A stretch of DNA of 37,438 nt from Opitutus sp. GAS368 (GTDB taxonomy: Bacteria > Verrucomicrobiota > Verrucomicrobiia > Opitutales > Opitutaceae). Positions 1 through 8,129 of the stretch are shown piece after piece. The notes beneath the pieces were generated by a model that worked only from the letters and a program-made list of their open reading frames with translations, did not search any database and was not told the origin of the DNA. How positions within the stretch are numbered: the first letter of the stretch is position 1; each line of letters opens with the position of its first letter. Both the position numbers and the translations under genes were made by a program. The stretch spans positions 1 through 37,438 of the forward strand of contig CAMBVX010000022.1 of the NCBI GenBank assembly GCA_945871085.1, in the 5' to 3' direction.

Positions 1-1203
1 GCCCTGCTCGCGTGGCTCCTCTTCCACCGCGCCCCTGCGCCCACGCCATCGGCTCTCGCACTCAACGCGCCCGCGCACCCACCCTCGGCCGCGCCCGCTC
101 CCACCAAAGCCACCACCGTCGCCTCCGCCCGCTCCGCCACCGATTCGCACGCCGCACTGCGCGACCGCCTCCTCGCCCTCGGCCTCCCGGCCGAAGCCGT
201 GCGCGCCGCCATCCGCGCCGTCATCGAGGCTCCGCGTCGCGCCCGCGATCGCGACCTGCGCGCCGCCACGCCCCCGCTGCCTTGGTGGCAGGGTCTCCAC
301 GGCTACCGCGTCACCCCGGAACAGGAGAACGACCTGCGTGGCCTCCGCACCGCGGAGCGCGAAGAAATGACCCGCCTCTTCGGCCGCGCCGGTGCGCTCA
401 CTGCGGCCGAGCTCGAACCGTATCTGTTTCTCCCGCCCGACCGCGCCGCTGACCTCGCCGCGCTCGAGCGCGACTACACGGACCTCCGTTTCCAGCTCAA
501 CCAATCCGTCCCCGGTGATCCGACCGCCGCCGCCGACCGCCGGCGTATCTTGGAAAGCGAATACGCGCGCGATCTCGCCGCGCTCCTCACCCCCGAGGAA
601 CGCACCGCCCGCGAACTCCGCACCTCCCCCACCGCCCAAAAACTCGCCACCCGCCTCGCCTCTTTCGATGGCACCGAGGCGGAATTCCGCGCCGTTTACG
701 ATCTCCAGAAATCCTTCGACGAAAAATTTCCCTCCACCGGCATGACCGTCGTTCTGACCGGTGCCGAACCGCGCACCCTCGCCGAGGCTAAACTCTCCGA
801 AGACCTCCGCGCCGCCCTCGGTGCCGACCGCTACGCCGCGTGGCAATTGGCCCAACGCGAAGACTACCGCACCCTCGTCGATCTACAGCGCCGCTTTGCG
901 CTTCCGCCCGCGACTGTCGACGCCTTGACCAAATTTCCGCTCGAGACGAGCGCCGCGTCGGGCCGCATCGCCGCCGATACCAGCCTCAACTCCCAGCAGA
1001 AAGTGGACGCGCTCAAAGCCCTCGCCCACGAGACCCGCAACCAGGTGCGCACCACCCTCGGCACCCATCTCGGGGACGCCTACCTCGCTTCCGGAGGGGC
1101 CCACTGGCTCTCCAGCCTCGACCGTGGCGGCAGCTTTTCCTTTTCGCCCACCGGCGCCGTTTCGAGCCGCTCTGTGACAAATCGCCCGCCTCCCCCAAAA
1201 TAA
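1..1203 (+). CDS. Hypothetical membrane-anchored protein (5' end outside window)
   Basis: The frame is open from base 1 to the TAA at 1201-1203, so about 400 residues are visible and the start lies upstream of the window. The first visible residues (ALLAWLLF) look like the end of a transmembrane anchor. An Ala/Pro/Thr-rich linker of about 50 residues follows, then a charged, probably helical domain rich in Arg, Glu and Leu, including LTPEERTARELRTSPTAQKL. This architecture suggests a single-pass inner-membrane protein with an exported domain. I do not recognise a family or active site. It lies 45 bp upstream of the polyphosphate kinase gene on the same strand and may share its transcript. An internal ATG at 199 would remove the anchor and is unlikely to be the true start, because the codon use is continuous upstream of it. 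Confidence 0.7.
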   Translation, partial: ALLAWLLFHRAPAPTPSALALNAPAHPPSAAPAPTKATTVASARSATDSHAALRDRLLALGLPAEAVRAAIRAVIEAPRRARDRDLRAATPPLPWWQGLHGYRVTPEQENDLRGLRTAEREEMTRLFGRAGALTAAELEPYLFLPPDRAADLAALERDYTDLRFQLNQSVPGDPTAAADRRRILESEYARDLAALLTPEERTARELRTSPTAQKLATRLASFDGTEAEFRAVYDLQKSFDEKFPSTGMTVVLTGAEPRTLAEAKLSEDLRAALGADRYAAWQLAQREDYRTLVDLQRRFALPPATVDALTKFPLETSAASGRIAADTSLNSQQKVDALKALAHETRNQVRTTLGTHLGDAYLASGGAHWLSSLDRGGSFSFSPTGAVSSRSVTNRPPPPK

Positions 1204-1248
1204 CTCCCGAGCCTCGACAACCCCTGCGCCTCTCGCCACCTCTCTCTC

Positions 1249-2730
1249 ATGGCGAAGGCAAACGGCGCGACGCGCCTCCCAAAAAAAGACTACGAGGCCC
1301 GCGTGCCCACGCTCCGCGGTGCGCTCGTGCAGATGCAGGTCGCACTCCAGCAAGCCCCGTTTCCCGTGCTCCTCGTCGTCGCCGGCGACGAGGCCTCCGG
1401 CAAGGGCGACGTCGTCAATCTCCTCAATGCCTGGCTCGACCCGCGCGGCGTCGAAACCTTTGCGTTTCACCAGCCCACCGACGAAGAGCGTGAACGCCCA
1501 CCGATGTGGCGCTACTGGCGCTGTCTTCCGCCGCGCGGTCGCATGGCGATCTACGCGGGCGGTTGGCACGCCGAAGCGCTCCGCACCGACCCCCGCACGC
1601 CGCGCGAAATTGCCCATTTCACCGCGACCCTGAATCGTCTCGCCCATTTCGAAGGACTCCTGGCCGATGGGGGGGCCCTCATCGTCAAAGTTTGGCTGCG
1701 GCTCTCGAAGGATGCGCAACACGCACGGCTGCTCGCCCTGGAGAGCGATCCCGATACCGCTTGGCGCGTCACCGCCGACGATTGGCAGCACCACCGCGAC
1801 TACGAGCACCACGCCCGCCTCTCCGAACAGATGCGGCGCGCCACGCACCATCCCGGCGCGCCGTGGCACGTCATCGACGCCACCGATCCCCGGGCGCGCA
1901 ACCTCGCCGTCGGCGAGTGCGTGCTCGCGGGTTTCCGCCAGCATCTGGCCGCGCGATCGAAAATCGGACCCGCCACCAAGCCCGCACGCACGATCGCCCT
2001 GCGTCCCGCCGGTCGCCGACGCCTCCTCGCACTCCGCCTCGATCAGCCCCTCTCCGAAGCCGCCTACGGGGAAAAACGGGACAAATGGCTCGGCCGCCTC
2101 CACCGCGCCGTGCGCACCGCCGCCGCGCGTGGGCGCTCGATCGTGTGGGTCTTCGAGGGCTGGGACGCCGCCGGCAAGGGCGGCGCGATCCGCCGGCTCA
2201 CGAGCGCCCTCGACGCCCGCGATTTCCGTGTGATCCCCATCGCGAAGCCCACGGACGAGGAAAAAGTGCACCACTACCTCTGGCGCTTCTGGCGCCACGC
2301 GCCCCGCGCCGGCCGCGTCACGATTTACGATCGCTCATGGTATGGCCGCGTACTCGTCGAACGGATCGAAGGCTTCTGCCGCGACGCCGAGTGGCGCCGC
2401 GCCTACGCGGAGCTGAACGACTTCGAGGCCCAACTCACCGCGCACGGCATCATCGTGTTGAAGTTCTGGCTACACCTCTCGAAGGCGGAGCAATTGCGAC
2501 GTTTCCGCCACCGCGAGGAGACCGACTACAAGCAGCACAAGATCAATCCCGAGGATTGGCGCAACCGCCGCAAGTGGGCCGCCTATGAGACCGCCGTCGG
2601 CGACATGCTCGCGCTCACCGACCGGCCCACGGCTCCCTGGCACCTCGTGCCCGCCGATAACAAACGTTTCGCCCGGCTCGAAATCCTCAAGACCTCCTGC
2701 AAACAAATCGCCGCCGCGCTTGAATCGTGA
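1249..2730 (+). CDS. pap: Polyphosphate:AMP phosphotransferase (PPK2 class II, tandem domains)
   Basis: This 493-residue protein has two PPK2 domains in tandem, the arrangement of class II PPK2 enzymes (PAP), which phosphorylate AMP to ADP with polyphosphate in the cytoplasm. The N-terminal half has a Walker A-like loop at about residues 45-53 (AGDEASGKGD). The C-terminal half has the canonical loop at about 301-311 (EGWDAAGKGG) and the lid-type motif DRSWYGRVLVERIEGF near residue 365. The length matches known PAPs of about 475-500 residues. In this class the C-terminal domain is the catalytic one and the N-terminal copy is degenerate. ATG at 1249 is taken as the start, since the protein begins normally there; no Shine-Dalgarno is obvious. 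The pairing with the unknown upstream gene is not informative. No polyphosphate synthase (ppk1) or ppx gene is in the window. Confidence 0.93.
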   Translation: MAKANGATRLPKKDYEARVPTLRGALVQMQVALQQAPFPVLLVVAGDEASGKGDVVNLLNAWLDPRGVETFAFHQPTDEERERPPMWRYWRCLPPRGRMAIYAGGWHAEALRTDPRTPREIAHFTATLNRLAHFEGLLADGGALIVKVWLRLSKDAQHARLLALESDPDTAWRVTADDWQHHRDYEHHARLSEQMRRATHHPGAPWHVIDATDPRARNLAVGECVLAGFRQHLAARSKIGPATKPARTIALRPAGRRRLLALRLDQPLSEAAYGEKRDKWLGRLHRAVRTAAARGRSIVWVFEGWDAAGKGGAIRRLTSALDARDFRVIPIAKPTDEEKVHHYLWRFWRHAPRAGRVTIYDRSWYGRVLVERIEGFCRDAEWRRAYAELNDFEAQLTAHGIIVLKFWLHLSKAEQLRRFRHREETDYKQHKINPEDWRNRRKWAAYETAVGDMLALTDRPTAPWHLVPADNKRFARLEILKTSCKQIAAALES

Positions 2731-2735
2731 GTGCG

Positions 2736-2963
2736 CGGGCGAGCCCGATTGCTCCTACTACCAACGTCTCGTGATATTTGGATGATAGTCGAAACACCCA
2801 CTCGCTCACATTCGCAGCTACCAGCAGTCAAAAACTCAAATGACGTTGGTATAAGTGGCGTTCAAGCTGAGCCCAATGACGGTCTTTTGCCGGAGCCTGC
2901 TGGCAGGCGATGCAGAATCTAGAAATTGCCTGCAAGCAGACGCCTACCCTCACGCTGGTGAGG
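2736..2963. repeat. Cluster of short hairpins between convergent genes
   Basis: The 240-bp gap between the convergent pap and histidine kinase genes holds no gene but several inverted repeats. CGGGC/GCCCG lies near 2737-2748 beside GCTCCTAC, which is the complement of GTAGGAGC and is also seen at 22731. TACCAACGTC (2759-2768) is mirrored by GACGTTGGTA (2842-2851). GCCTGC-tg-GCAGGC occupies 2895-2908, and CCTCAC-gctg-GTGAGG occupies 2948-2963. The last lies 7 bp past the kinase stop and may help end transcription, but it lacks a T tract. The mixture looks like REP-type repeat debris. Confidence 0.6.
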
Positions 2964-2970
2964 CTCAGCT

Positions 2971-5613
2971 TCACTCCGAATTGGACTGAGATTTATCCGC
3001 GTTCTTCCGCCCGGTGTGGAAGCGCTGCAAGGCACCCTCGAGGTCGGTCAGCTTGAGCGGTTTGGTCAGGTAGTCGTTCGCACCCGCCACCCGGGCCCGC
3101 TCCCGTTGATCGTCCCGGGCATCGGCCGTGAGGGTCGCAATCCACACCGTCTTCGCTGCGGGGCCTGCCTTCCCAGACCGAATTTCCGTGATGGCCGCCA
3201 ATCCGTCCAACTCCGGCATGTGCAGATCCATCAACACGACGTCGTAGGCGGCCCCGTCGCGCGACAGTTCCTCGACGGCGCGACGGCCGTTCTCCGCCAT
3301 GCTCCACTTACAACCGAGATTGGTGAGGACCTTCCCCATGAGCCGTTGGTTGACCGCGTTGTCCTCGACCAGGAGCACCTGCAGCGCGTGGTGCGGCGCC
3401 GGCGCCGGTGCCGCCGGCGCGGGTTTTCGCGTTTCGCTCAGCAAGCCAAAGAGCGCGGCTTGGTGCACCGGCTTGTTCAACAGCAGACAGAAATGGGCGT
3501 GCAACGCTTGGCGGCGTTCGGTCGACAACGACAGCGACACGAGCCCAAACGTCTTCTCCGGCGGCAGCCCCAGGGGGCGCGCATTGGGTGCGGTGAGCAC
3601 ACGGGCCAGGGCGTCGTCGACCTCCACGAGGGCGTTGTCCCACTCGCCTTCCCGTAACTCCGCCGCGTCGTCTACCTCGGTCAAGTTCACCCGCCACCGG
3701 CGGGCGAGGCAGGCGAGTTCACGGCGCATGCTCCCGGGGCGGGCCACGAGCGCCAGCCGCCGTCCCGGCAGGCCGGGCGCGGGCTGGGCGGGCACGATGA
3801 CGGGCACGCGTAGTGAAAATGAAAACACGCAGCCGTGGCCCGGTTCGCTGGTGAATGAAACTTCACCGTTCAACCGCTGCATGATGTTGCGGCAAATCGC
3901 GAGGCCCAGGCCCGTGCCGCCAAATTTCCGGGTACTCGTCCCATCGATCTGACTGAACGGTTTGAACAGTTTTTCCGATTGGTCGGGCGCAATCCCGATC
4001 CCCGTATCGCGCACGGAAAATTTGAGCACGACCGTGTCGCTCACCGCCGCCAGCGCGGTCGCGCCCGGCGTATCGACCGGCCGGGCCGTCGGCTCGGGCG
4101 CGAGCGTGACCGTGACCTCCACTTCACCGCGGTCCGTGAACTTCACTGCATTGTTCACGAGGTTCATGAGTACTTGGCGCAAGCGTCCGCCATCGACGAG
4201 GACGGCGGCCGGCACGTCGTCGTCGATCCAGTGCAGCATCTCGATCTTCTTGGCCGTCGCCACCGTCGCAAACAGGTCGAGGGCCTCCTCCACGCACTCG
4301 CGCGGATCGCACGGAGCCGGCTCCAGCGCCAGTTTACCCGACTCGATGCGCGCGTAGTCGAGGATGTCGCCCGTCAGCTGGATGAGCGCCTCACCTCCCG
4401 TGCGGATCGTGTGCACAAATTCGCGCTGCTCGGCGGTCAGGGGCGTATCCAGCAGCAGGTTCGTAAAACCCACGATGCCGTTCAGCGGCGTGCGCACCTC
4501 GTGACTCATCGTCGCGAGAAATTGCCCTTTGGCGCGGTCCCCGGTTTGGGCCTGATCGCGGGCCTCCCGCAGCTCGGCCTCCTTGCGTTTGAAATCCGTG
4601 ATATCGTCGAACACGGCGACATAACAAGAGATGCTCCCATCGCGGTGTTTGACCGGCGTCACCACCCCACGAACCGGATACACGGCGCCGTCTTTGCGCC
4701 GGTTGGACCACTCGCCCTCCCACGCCCGCCCGGCCCGCACGGTCGAGACCATCTCCGCCAGGATCTCGGAGGGCGTTTCGTCCACTTGAAAATCGCGCCA
4801 CTTGTGGCCGATGAGTTCACGGCGGGAATACCCCATTTGTCGGCACAGCCCCCGGTTCGCATACTCGATACAGCTATCCAAATCGACGACCAGGAGCGCC
4901 GAGTGGCTCTGCTCCATCGCCTCCGAAAGATTGCGGATCGCCTCCCGTTGCTCGAGCTGGCGGCGCATCACCAACAGCGCCCCGAAGGGAATCCCCAGCA
5001 ACATCCACAGGTAAAACGCCCGCTGAAATGCGGCCGACCACAAACCGCGGCTCCAGTCCGCCGCGTCGATATCCATCCCCACGATTTGCCGGCTGGACTC
5101 CCCCGGTTTCCCGGCCGGCGCGGAATCAATCGGGGCATAGCCCGTAATCCAGACGCCGAAATCGTCCTGCAAAGGCCCTTCCGTGGCCGCCATCCCTGTA
5201 CGCAAAATCGCCTGCAGGCCCGGTGATTCCGCCGCCTGGGGAAAGTCGTCTCCCGGCAACGACTCATCTTTTGCGCCCGGTTTCGCCGAATCACCGAGGT
5301 AGCTCACTTGGCCCGTCTCCGGCCGCGAGCGGAACACATACACGAAGCGCACGCGCGGGTTCACCGCCTGCAAATCAATCAGCCGCCGCTTCATCGCCGC
5401 GTAGAGGGGACTTTGCCCATCGGCCCGCGCCCCGGCCAGCTTCCGCAGTTCCGGCCCGTCGAAGACCACCGCACATCGCTTGGCGGCGTCGATCAGTTCC
5501 GCCGTCTTTCGTGATTCCTCGCTGCGGTAGCCGAACCCACCGGCGACCACGCCGACCAGCGCGATCAACACCCACCCGGCGGCAATTTTCGATTTACTCA
5601 GATGGAGAGACAT
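2971..5613 (-). CDS. Hybrid sensor histidine kinase (TM sensor-PAS-HisKA-HATPase-REC)
   Basis: An 880-residue membrane sensor kinase. The order is: first TM segment (about 10-30); a periplasmic sensor region (about 31-200, family not named) containing RVRFVYVFRS; a second TM (about 205-225); a PAS domain (about 240-350) ending in VAVFDDITDFKRKE; a HisKA domain with phospho-acceptor His371 in FLATMSHEVRTPLNG; an HATPase_c domain with NNAVKFTDRG, DTGIGI and GGTGLGLAIC (about 480-600); a receiver-like stretch without a clear phospho-Asp (about 615-725); and a C-terminal receiver with phospho-Asp796 in VVLMDLHMPELDG. The ATG at 5613 is chosen because it puts the TM segment at the N-terminus. An upstream in-frame start (5703) would add 30 residues that overlap the terminator of the SWIB gene. 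No partner regulator is adjacent, so the output is unknown. It may pass phosphate to a distant phosphotransfer protein. Confidence 0.93.
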   Translation of the reverse strand: MSLHLSKSKIAAGWVLIALVGVVAGGFGYRSEESRKTAELIDAAKRCAVVFDGPELRKLAGARADGQSPLYAAMKRRLIDLQAVNPRVRFVYVFRSRPETGQVSYLGDSAKPGAKDESLPGDDFPQAAESPGLQAILRTGMAATEGPLQDDFGVWITGYAPIDSAPAGKPGESSRQIVGMDIDAADWSRGLWSAAFQRAFYLWMLLGIPFGALLVMRRQLEQREAIRNLSEAMEQSHSALLVVDLDSCIEYANRGLCRQMGYSRRELIGHKWRDFQVDETPSEILAEMVSTVRAGRAWEGEWSNRRKDGAVYPVRGVVTPVKHRDGSISCYVAVFDDITDFKRKEAELREARDQAQTGDRAKGQFLATMSHEVRTPLNGIVGFTNLLLDTPLTAEQREFVHTIRTGGEALIQLTGDILDYARIESGKLALEPAPCDPRECVEEALDLFATVATAKKIEMLHWIDDDVPAAVLVDGGRLRQVLMNLVNNAVKFTDRGEVEVTVTLAPEPTARPVDTPGATALAAVSDTVVLKFSVRDTGIGIAPDQSEKLFKPFSQIDGTSTRKFGGTGLGLAICRNIMQRLNGEVSFTSEPGHGCVFSFSLRVPVIVPAQPAPGLPGRRLALVARPGSMRRELACLARRWRVNLTEVDDAAELREGEWDNALVEVDDALARVLTAPNARPLGLPPEKTFGLVSLSLSTERRQALHAHFCLLLNKPVHQAALFGLLSETRKPAPAAPAPAPHHALQVLLVEDNAVNQRLMGKVLTNLGCKWSMAENGRRAVEELSRDGAAYDVVLMDLHMPELDGLAAITEIRSGKAGPAAKTVWIATLTADARDDQRERARVAGANDYLTKPLKLTDLEGALQRFHTGRKNADKSQSNSE

Positions 5614-5701
5614 GGGGTAGGGCACGAAACAAAGCCGCGGCGCGCCCGCGCGCAATGCCGAAGCCGACCCGCCAGCCAGTTCGCGCGGCCCGGTCGCGCA
5701 C

Positions 5702-5735
5702 AAAAAAACCGCCGCGGAAAAATCCGGGGCGGTTT
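5702..5735 (-). terminator. Rho-independent terminator of the SWIB gene
   Basis: Read on the minus strand, AAACCGCC (plus 5728-5735) pairs with GGCGGTTT (plus 5706-5713). A shorter inner GGA/TCC stem lies between them, and the hairpin runs into seven T residues (plus 5702-5708). It lies 19 bp past the SWIB stop codon and upstream of the histidine kinase, so it should separate the two minus-strand genes. Confidence 0.88.
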
Positions 5736-5753
5736 GAAAATGAAACAGGCGAC

Positions 5754-6026
5754 TTACTTCGCGACGTGACCGGAGACGAGCTTGGTCATCTCGAACATCG
5801 AGACGGCCTTCTTGCCACCGAAAACGACCTTCAACTTGTCGTCGGCATTGATCTGGGTGCGGACCTTCTTGTCCTGCAGACCATTCTTCTTGATGTAAGC
5901 CCAGAGCTTCTTGGTGAGCTCGGTGCGTGGGAGCGGGGCTGCACCAACGACGGCCGCGAGAGCGGCGTCTGGCGTGACCGGTTTCATGAACGCTGCGTTT
6001 GGTTTACGTGCTGCTTTTTTAGCCAT
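5754..6026 (-). CDS. SWIB/MDM2-domain protein
   Basis: A 90-residue basic protein consisting almost entirely of one SWIB domain. A short Lys/Ala-rich tail (MAKKAARKPN) is followed by PLPRTELTKKLWAYIKKNGLQ and ends with the typical VFGGKKAVSMFEMTKLVSGHV. The SWIB fold is best known from eukaryotic chromatin remodelling. In Chlamydiae and Verrucomicrobia it occurs as small stand-alone proteins or fused to topoisomerase I, where a chromosome-associated role has been proposed. The function here is inferred, not shown. ATG at 6026 fits the family start. A GTG at 6062 would add 12 residues. The gene stands alone, with its own terminator (5702-5735) and a structured leader (6050-6076). Confidence 0.93.
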   Translation of the reverse strand: MAKKAARKPNAAFMKPVTPDAALAAVVGAAPLPRTELTKKLWAYIKKNGLQDKKVRTQINADDKLKVVFGGKKAVSMFEMTKLVSGHVAK

Positions 6027-6049
6027 AATGTTATTTTTGTTGGGTTTTT

Positions 6050-6076
6050 CCTCTAGGAACACGCCCGTTCTAGAGG
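6050..6076 (-). promoter_or_regulatory. Leader hairpin upstream of the SWIB gene
   Basis: On the minus strand CCTCTAGAA (plus 6068-6076) can pair with TTcCTAGAGG (plus 6050-6059, one bulged base) around an 8-base loop. The 3' arm holds AGAGG, the most Shine-Dalgarno-like sequence before the gene, although it lies about 22 bases from the ATG. A second direct copy of CCTCTAGAA lies at plus 6112-6120. The structure is seen in the sequence; a control function is only a guess. Confidence 0.35.
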
Positions 6077-6130
6077 GAAAAACGCCCCCTTGCCTAGGAG
6101 AATCTTCAACTTTCTAGAGGCATTTTCCTC

Positions 6131-7966
6131 TTAGGCGCGCTCGTCCACCTGCACAAACTGCCGGTAAAGGGCCGCGTAATGCCCCCCGCGATCGAGCAAT
6201 TCAGGGTGCGTGCCCCGCTCAATCACCCGTCCTTGGTCGAGCACGAGCACCAAATCCGCGTGACGAATCGTCGAGAGCCGATGCGCCACCACAAAGCTCG
6301 TGCGACCCCGCAACAGCGTGACGAGCGCCTGCTGCAAGCGCGCTTCGGTGAGCGCATCGATCGAGCTCGTCGCCTCATCGAGGATCACTAACCGCGGATC
6401 GGCCAGTAGCGCCCGCGTGAAACACACGAGCTGGCGCTGGCCGACCGACAGCCCCGCGCCGCGCTCGCCCACGGCGGAGTGCAGCCCTTGCGGCAACGCT
6501 TCCAGCAGATCCAGACAGTCGAGTTGTTGCGCGGCCGCGCGCACTTCGTCCTCCGTCGCCTCGGGCCGCGCGAGCCGGATGTTTTCCAGCACCGTGCCGC
6601 TGAAGAGGAAATTCTGCTGCTGCACCATCCCCATCTGGCGATGGAGCGAATCACTCGTGATCGTCCGCACTTCGCGTCCGTCGATGAACAACTCACCCCG
6701 GGTCGGCAGATAAAATTTCGCCGCGAGGTTGACGATGGAACTTTTGCCGCTGCCCGTGTGGCCCACGAGCGCCACGGTTTGCCCGGGCTCCGCCACAAAA
6801 TTCACGTCGTGCAACACCAGTCGCTGCGGATCGTAGCCAAAGGAAACGTGACGGAATTCCACCCGCGCACCGTGGCCCGCCACCCGCGGCCAAGCCACGG
6901 CAGCGGGCGCATCCTCCCAGTCCGGCTTCGTATCGATCAGCCGGAAGACCCGCTCGGCCCCCGCCATCGCCACCAGCGCCTGATTGTATTGGTTGCCGAT
7001 GACCGCAATGGGCGAGAAGAAGAAATTCGAGAGGAAGAAAAAAGTGATGAGCGCGTCCACCGACATCGCTCCTTCAAACACGCGCCAGCCGCCGAAGAGC
7101 AAGAGAATGGCCACGAAGAACTGGCTGTTGAGCTCCAGCAGCGGCGTGAGTTTCGCCGACGTGCGCGCGAGCGCCATGTTGTAGCGCGAATGGTCCGCGA
7201 GCAGACCACGAAAGAGTCCGGCATTCGTCGCCTGCCGCACGAAGCCCTGGGTCACGCGTATCCCATTCACGGATTCTGCCAACGTCGCCGTCACGCGGCT
7301 AAAGCTCTCCTGCGAGGCGCGCGTCAGGTGACTGAGTCGCGAGCGGAAATGCCGGTTTGCGCTCCACAGCACCGGCGCGAGTCCCGCGACCACGAGGAAC
7401 AACACCCAGTCGCAGCGCAGCATGACAATCGCCGTGAAGACCATCTGACCAAACTGGATCGCGCTCACGAACATCACGTCCTGAATGCCCACCCGCAACG
7501 CCTCCACGTCACTCGTCACGCGACTGATGATGCGCCCAATTTTTACGCGGTGAAAAAAGCTCATCGGTTGCCGCTGCGTCTTCGCAAAGATCTCGGCGCG
7601 CAGTCCGTTGACCACCGTCTCGCCAATCTCGAGCGCGTAACGTTGGCGCCAATGAAACAGCACGTCCGTGCTGAGCGCGAGCAGCCCGTAACCGAGCACC
7701 GCCCACGGGAGCACCCCAATGTCGTGCCGCGCGATCGGGCCGGAAATAATCGTCGCCGAAGCCCAAATGAGTGCCGGCAACTGCGCCGACCGAATCACGG
7801 TGAGGACGAGCAAAACCTTCAGCTTGTGCTTCGCCGGCCGAGCGTAGGTGAACATGCGCCGGATCAGCCCCCACTCGAGCGGCTTAAATTGCTCGGCATC
7901 CTCGTCGTCCTCCAGCGGACGGCGCACGAGCCCGAGATCACTGACCTTGGCGGGGATCTCGCTCAC
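6131..7966 (-). CDS. ABC exporter half-transporter, subunit with consensus Walker B
   Basis: A 611-residue half-transporter with an N-terminal six-helix ABC exporter membrane domain (about 50-340) and a C-terminal ATPase. Walker A (VGHTGSGKSS) is near 400, the signature is LSVGQRQL near 508, and Walker B (VILDEATSSID, with catalytic Glu) is near 527. The signature deviates from LSGGQ, and its neighbour has a deviating Walker B. Together they fit a heterodimeric exporter of the BmrCD/TM287-288 type, in which this subunit's own Walker B serves the consensus site while its signature faces the degenerate site. The start is GTG at 7966, preceded by a good Shine-Dalgarno (GGGAGG), which is rare in this window. 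It follows the second subunit on the same strand after a 163-bp gap holding a long hairpin. The substrate is unknown; lipids or drugs are usual for the family. Confidence 0.92.
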   Translation of the reverse strand: MSEIPAKVSDLGLVRRPLEDDEDAEQFKPLEWGLIRRMFTYARPAKHKLKVLLVLTVIRSAQLPALIWASATIISGPIARHDIGVLPWAVLGYGLLALSTDVLFHWRQRYALEIGETVVNGLRAEIFAKTQRQPMSFFHRVKIGRIISRVTSDVEALRVGIQDVMFVSAIQFGQMVFTAIVMLRCDWVLFLVVAGLAPVLWSANRHFRSRLSHLTRASQESFSRVTATLAESVNGIRVTQGFVRQATNAGLFRGLLADHSRYNMALARTSAKLTPLLELNSQFFVAILLLFGGWRVFEGAMSVDALITFFFLSNFFFSPIAVIGNQYNQALVAMAGAERVFRLIDTKPDWEDAPAAVAWPRVAGHGARVEFRHVSFGYDPQRLVLHDVNFVAEPGQTVALVGHTGSGKSSIVNLAAKFYLPTRGELFIDGREVRTITSDSLHRQMGMVQQQNFLFSGTVLENIRLARPEATEDEVRAAAQQLDCLDLLEALPQGLHSAVGERGAGLSVGQRQLVCFTRALLADPRLVILDEATSSIDALTEARLQQALVTLLRGRTSFVVAHRLSTIRHADLVLVLDQGRVIERGTHPELLDRGGHYAALYRQFVQVDERA

Positions 7967-7983
7967 GGGCGGCCCTCCCTGAA

Positions 7984-8097
7984 AATCGTTCTCGTTCTCT
8001 TAATCGTTCTCGTTCTCCGGCCCGTGCTCATTCTCCTGCCGTCGGTCGATCCTCTCGGGGGGAGAGAACGATTAAGATTAGGAGAACGAGAACGATT
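7984..8097. repeat. Long GTTCTC-rich hairpin between the two ABC exporter genes
   Basis: A 16-bp perfect inverted repeat pairs 7984-7999 (AATCGTTCTCGTTCTC) with 8082-8097. Inside it, a second 12-bp repeat pairs 8000-8011 (TTAATCGTTCTC) with 8064-8075, with a 6-base bulge on one side. The loop spans 8012-8063 and repeats the GTTCTC motif. It has no T tract and does not look like a simple terminator. A similar pyrimidine-rich hairpin is found at 17982-18035. Confidence 0.8.
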
Positions 8098-8129
8098 CGG
8101 AGGGTGAGCTTTCACGCGTTGAGAAGAGT

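Noticed and set aside
883-2298. 471-codon frame on the minus strand across pap
   Set aside because: It is antisense to a well-supported PPK2 gene. Its composition reflects high GC, and it has no domain motifs.
3979-5226. 415-codon plus-strand frame across the histidine kinase
   Set aside because: It is antisense to a kinase with complete catalytic motifs.
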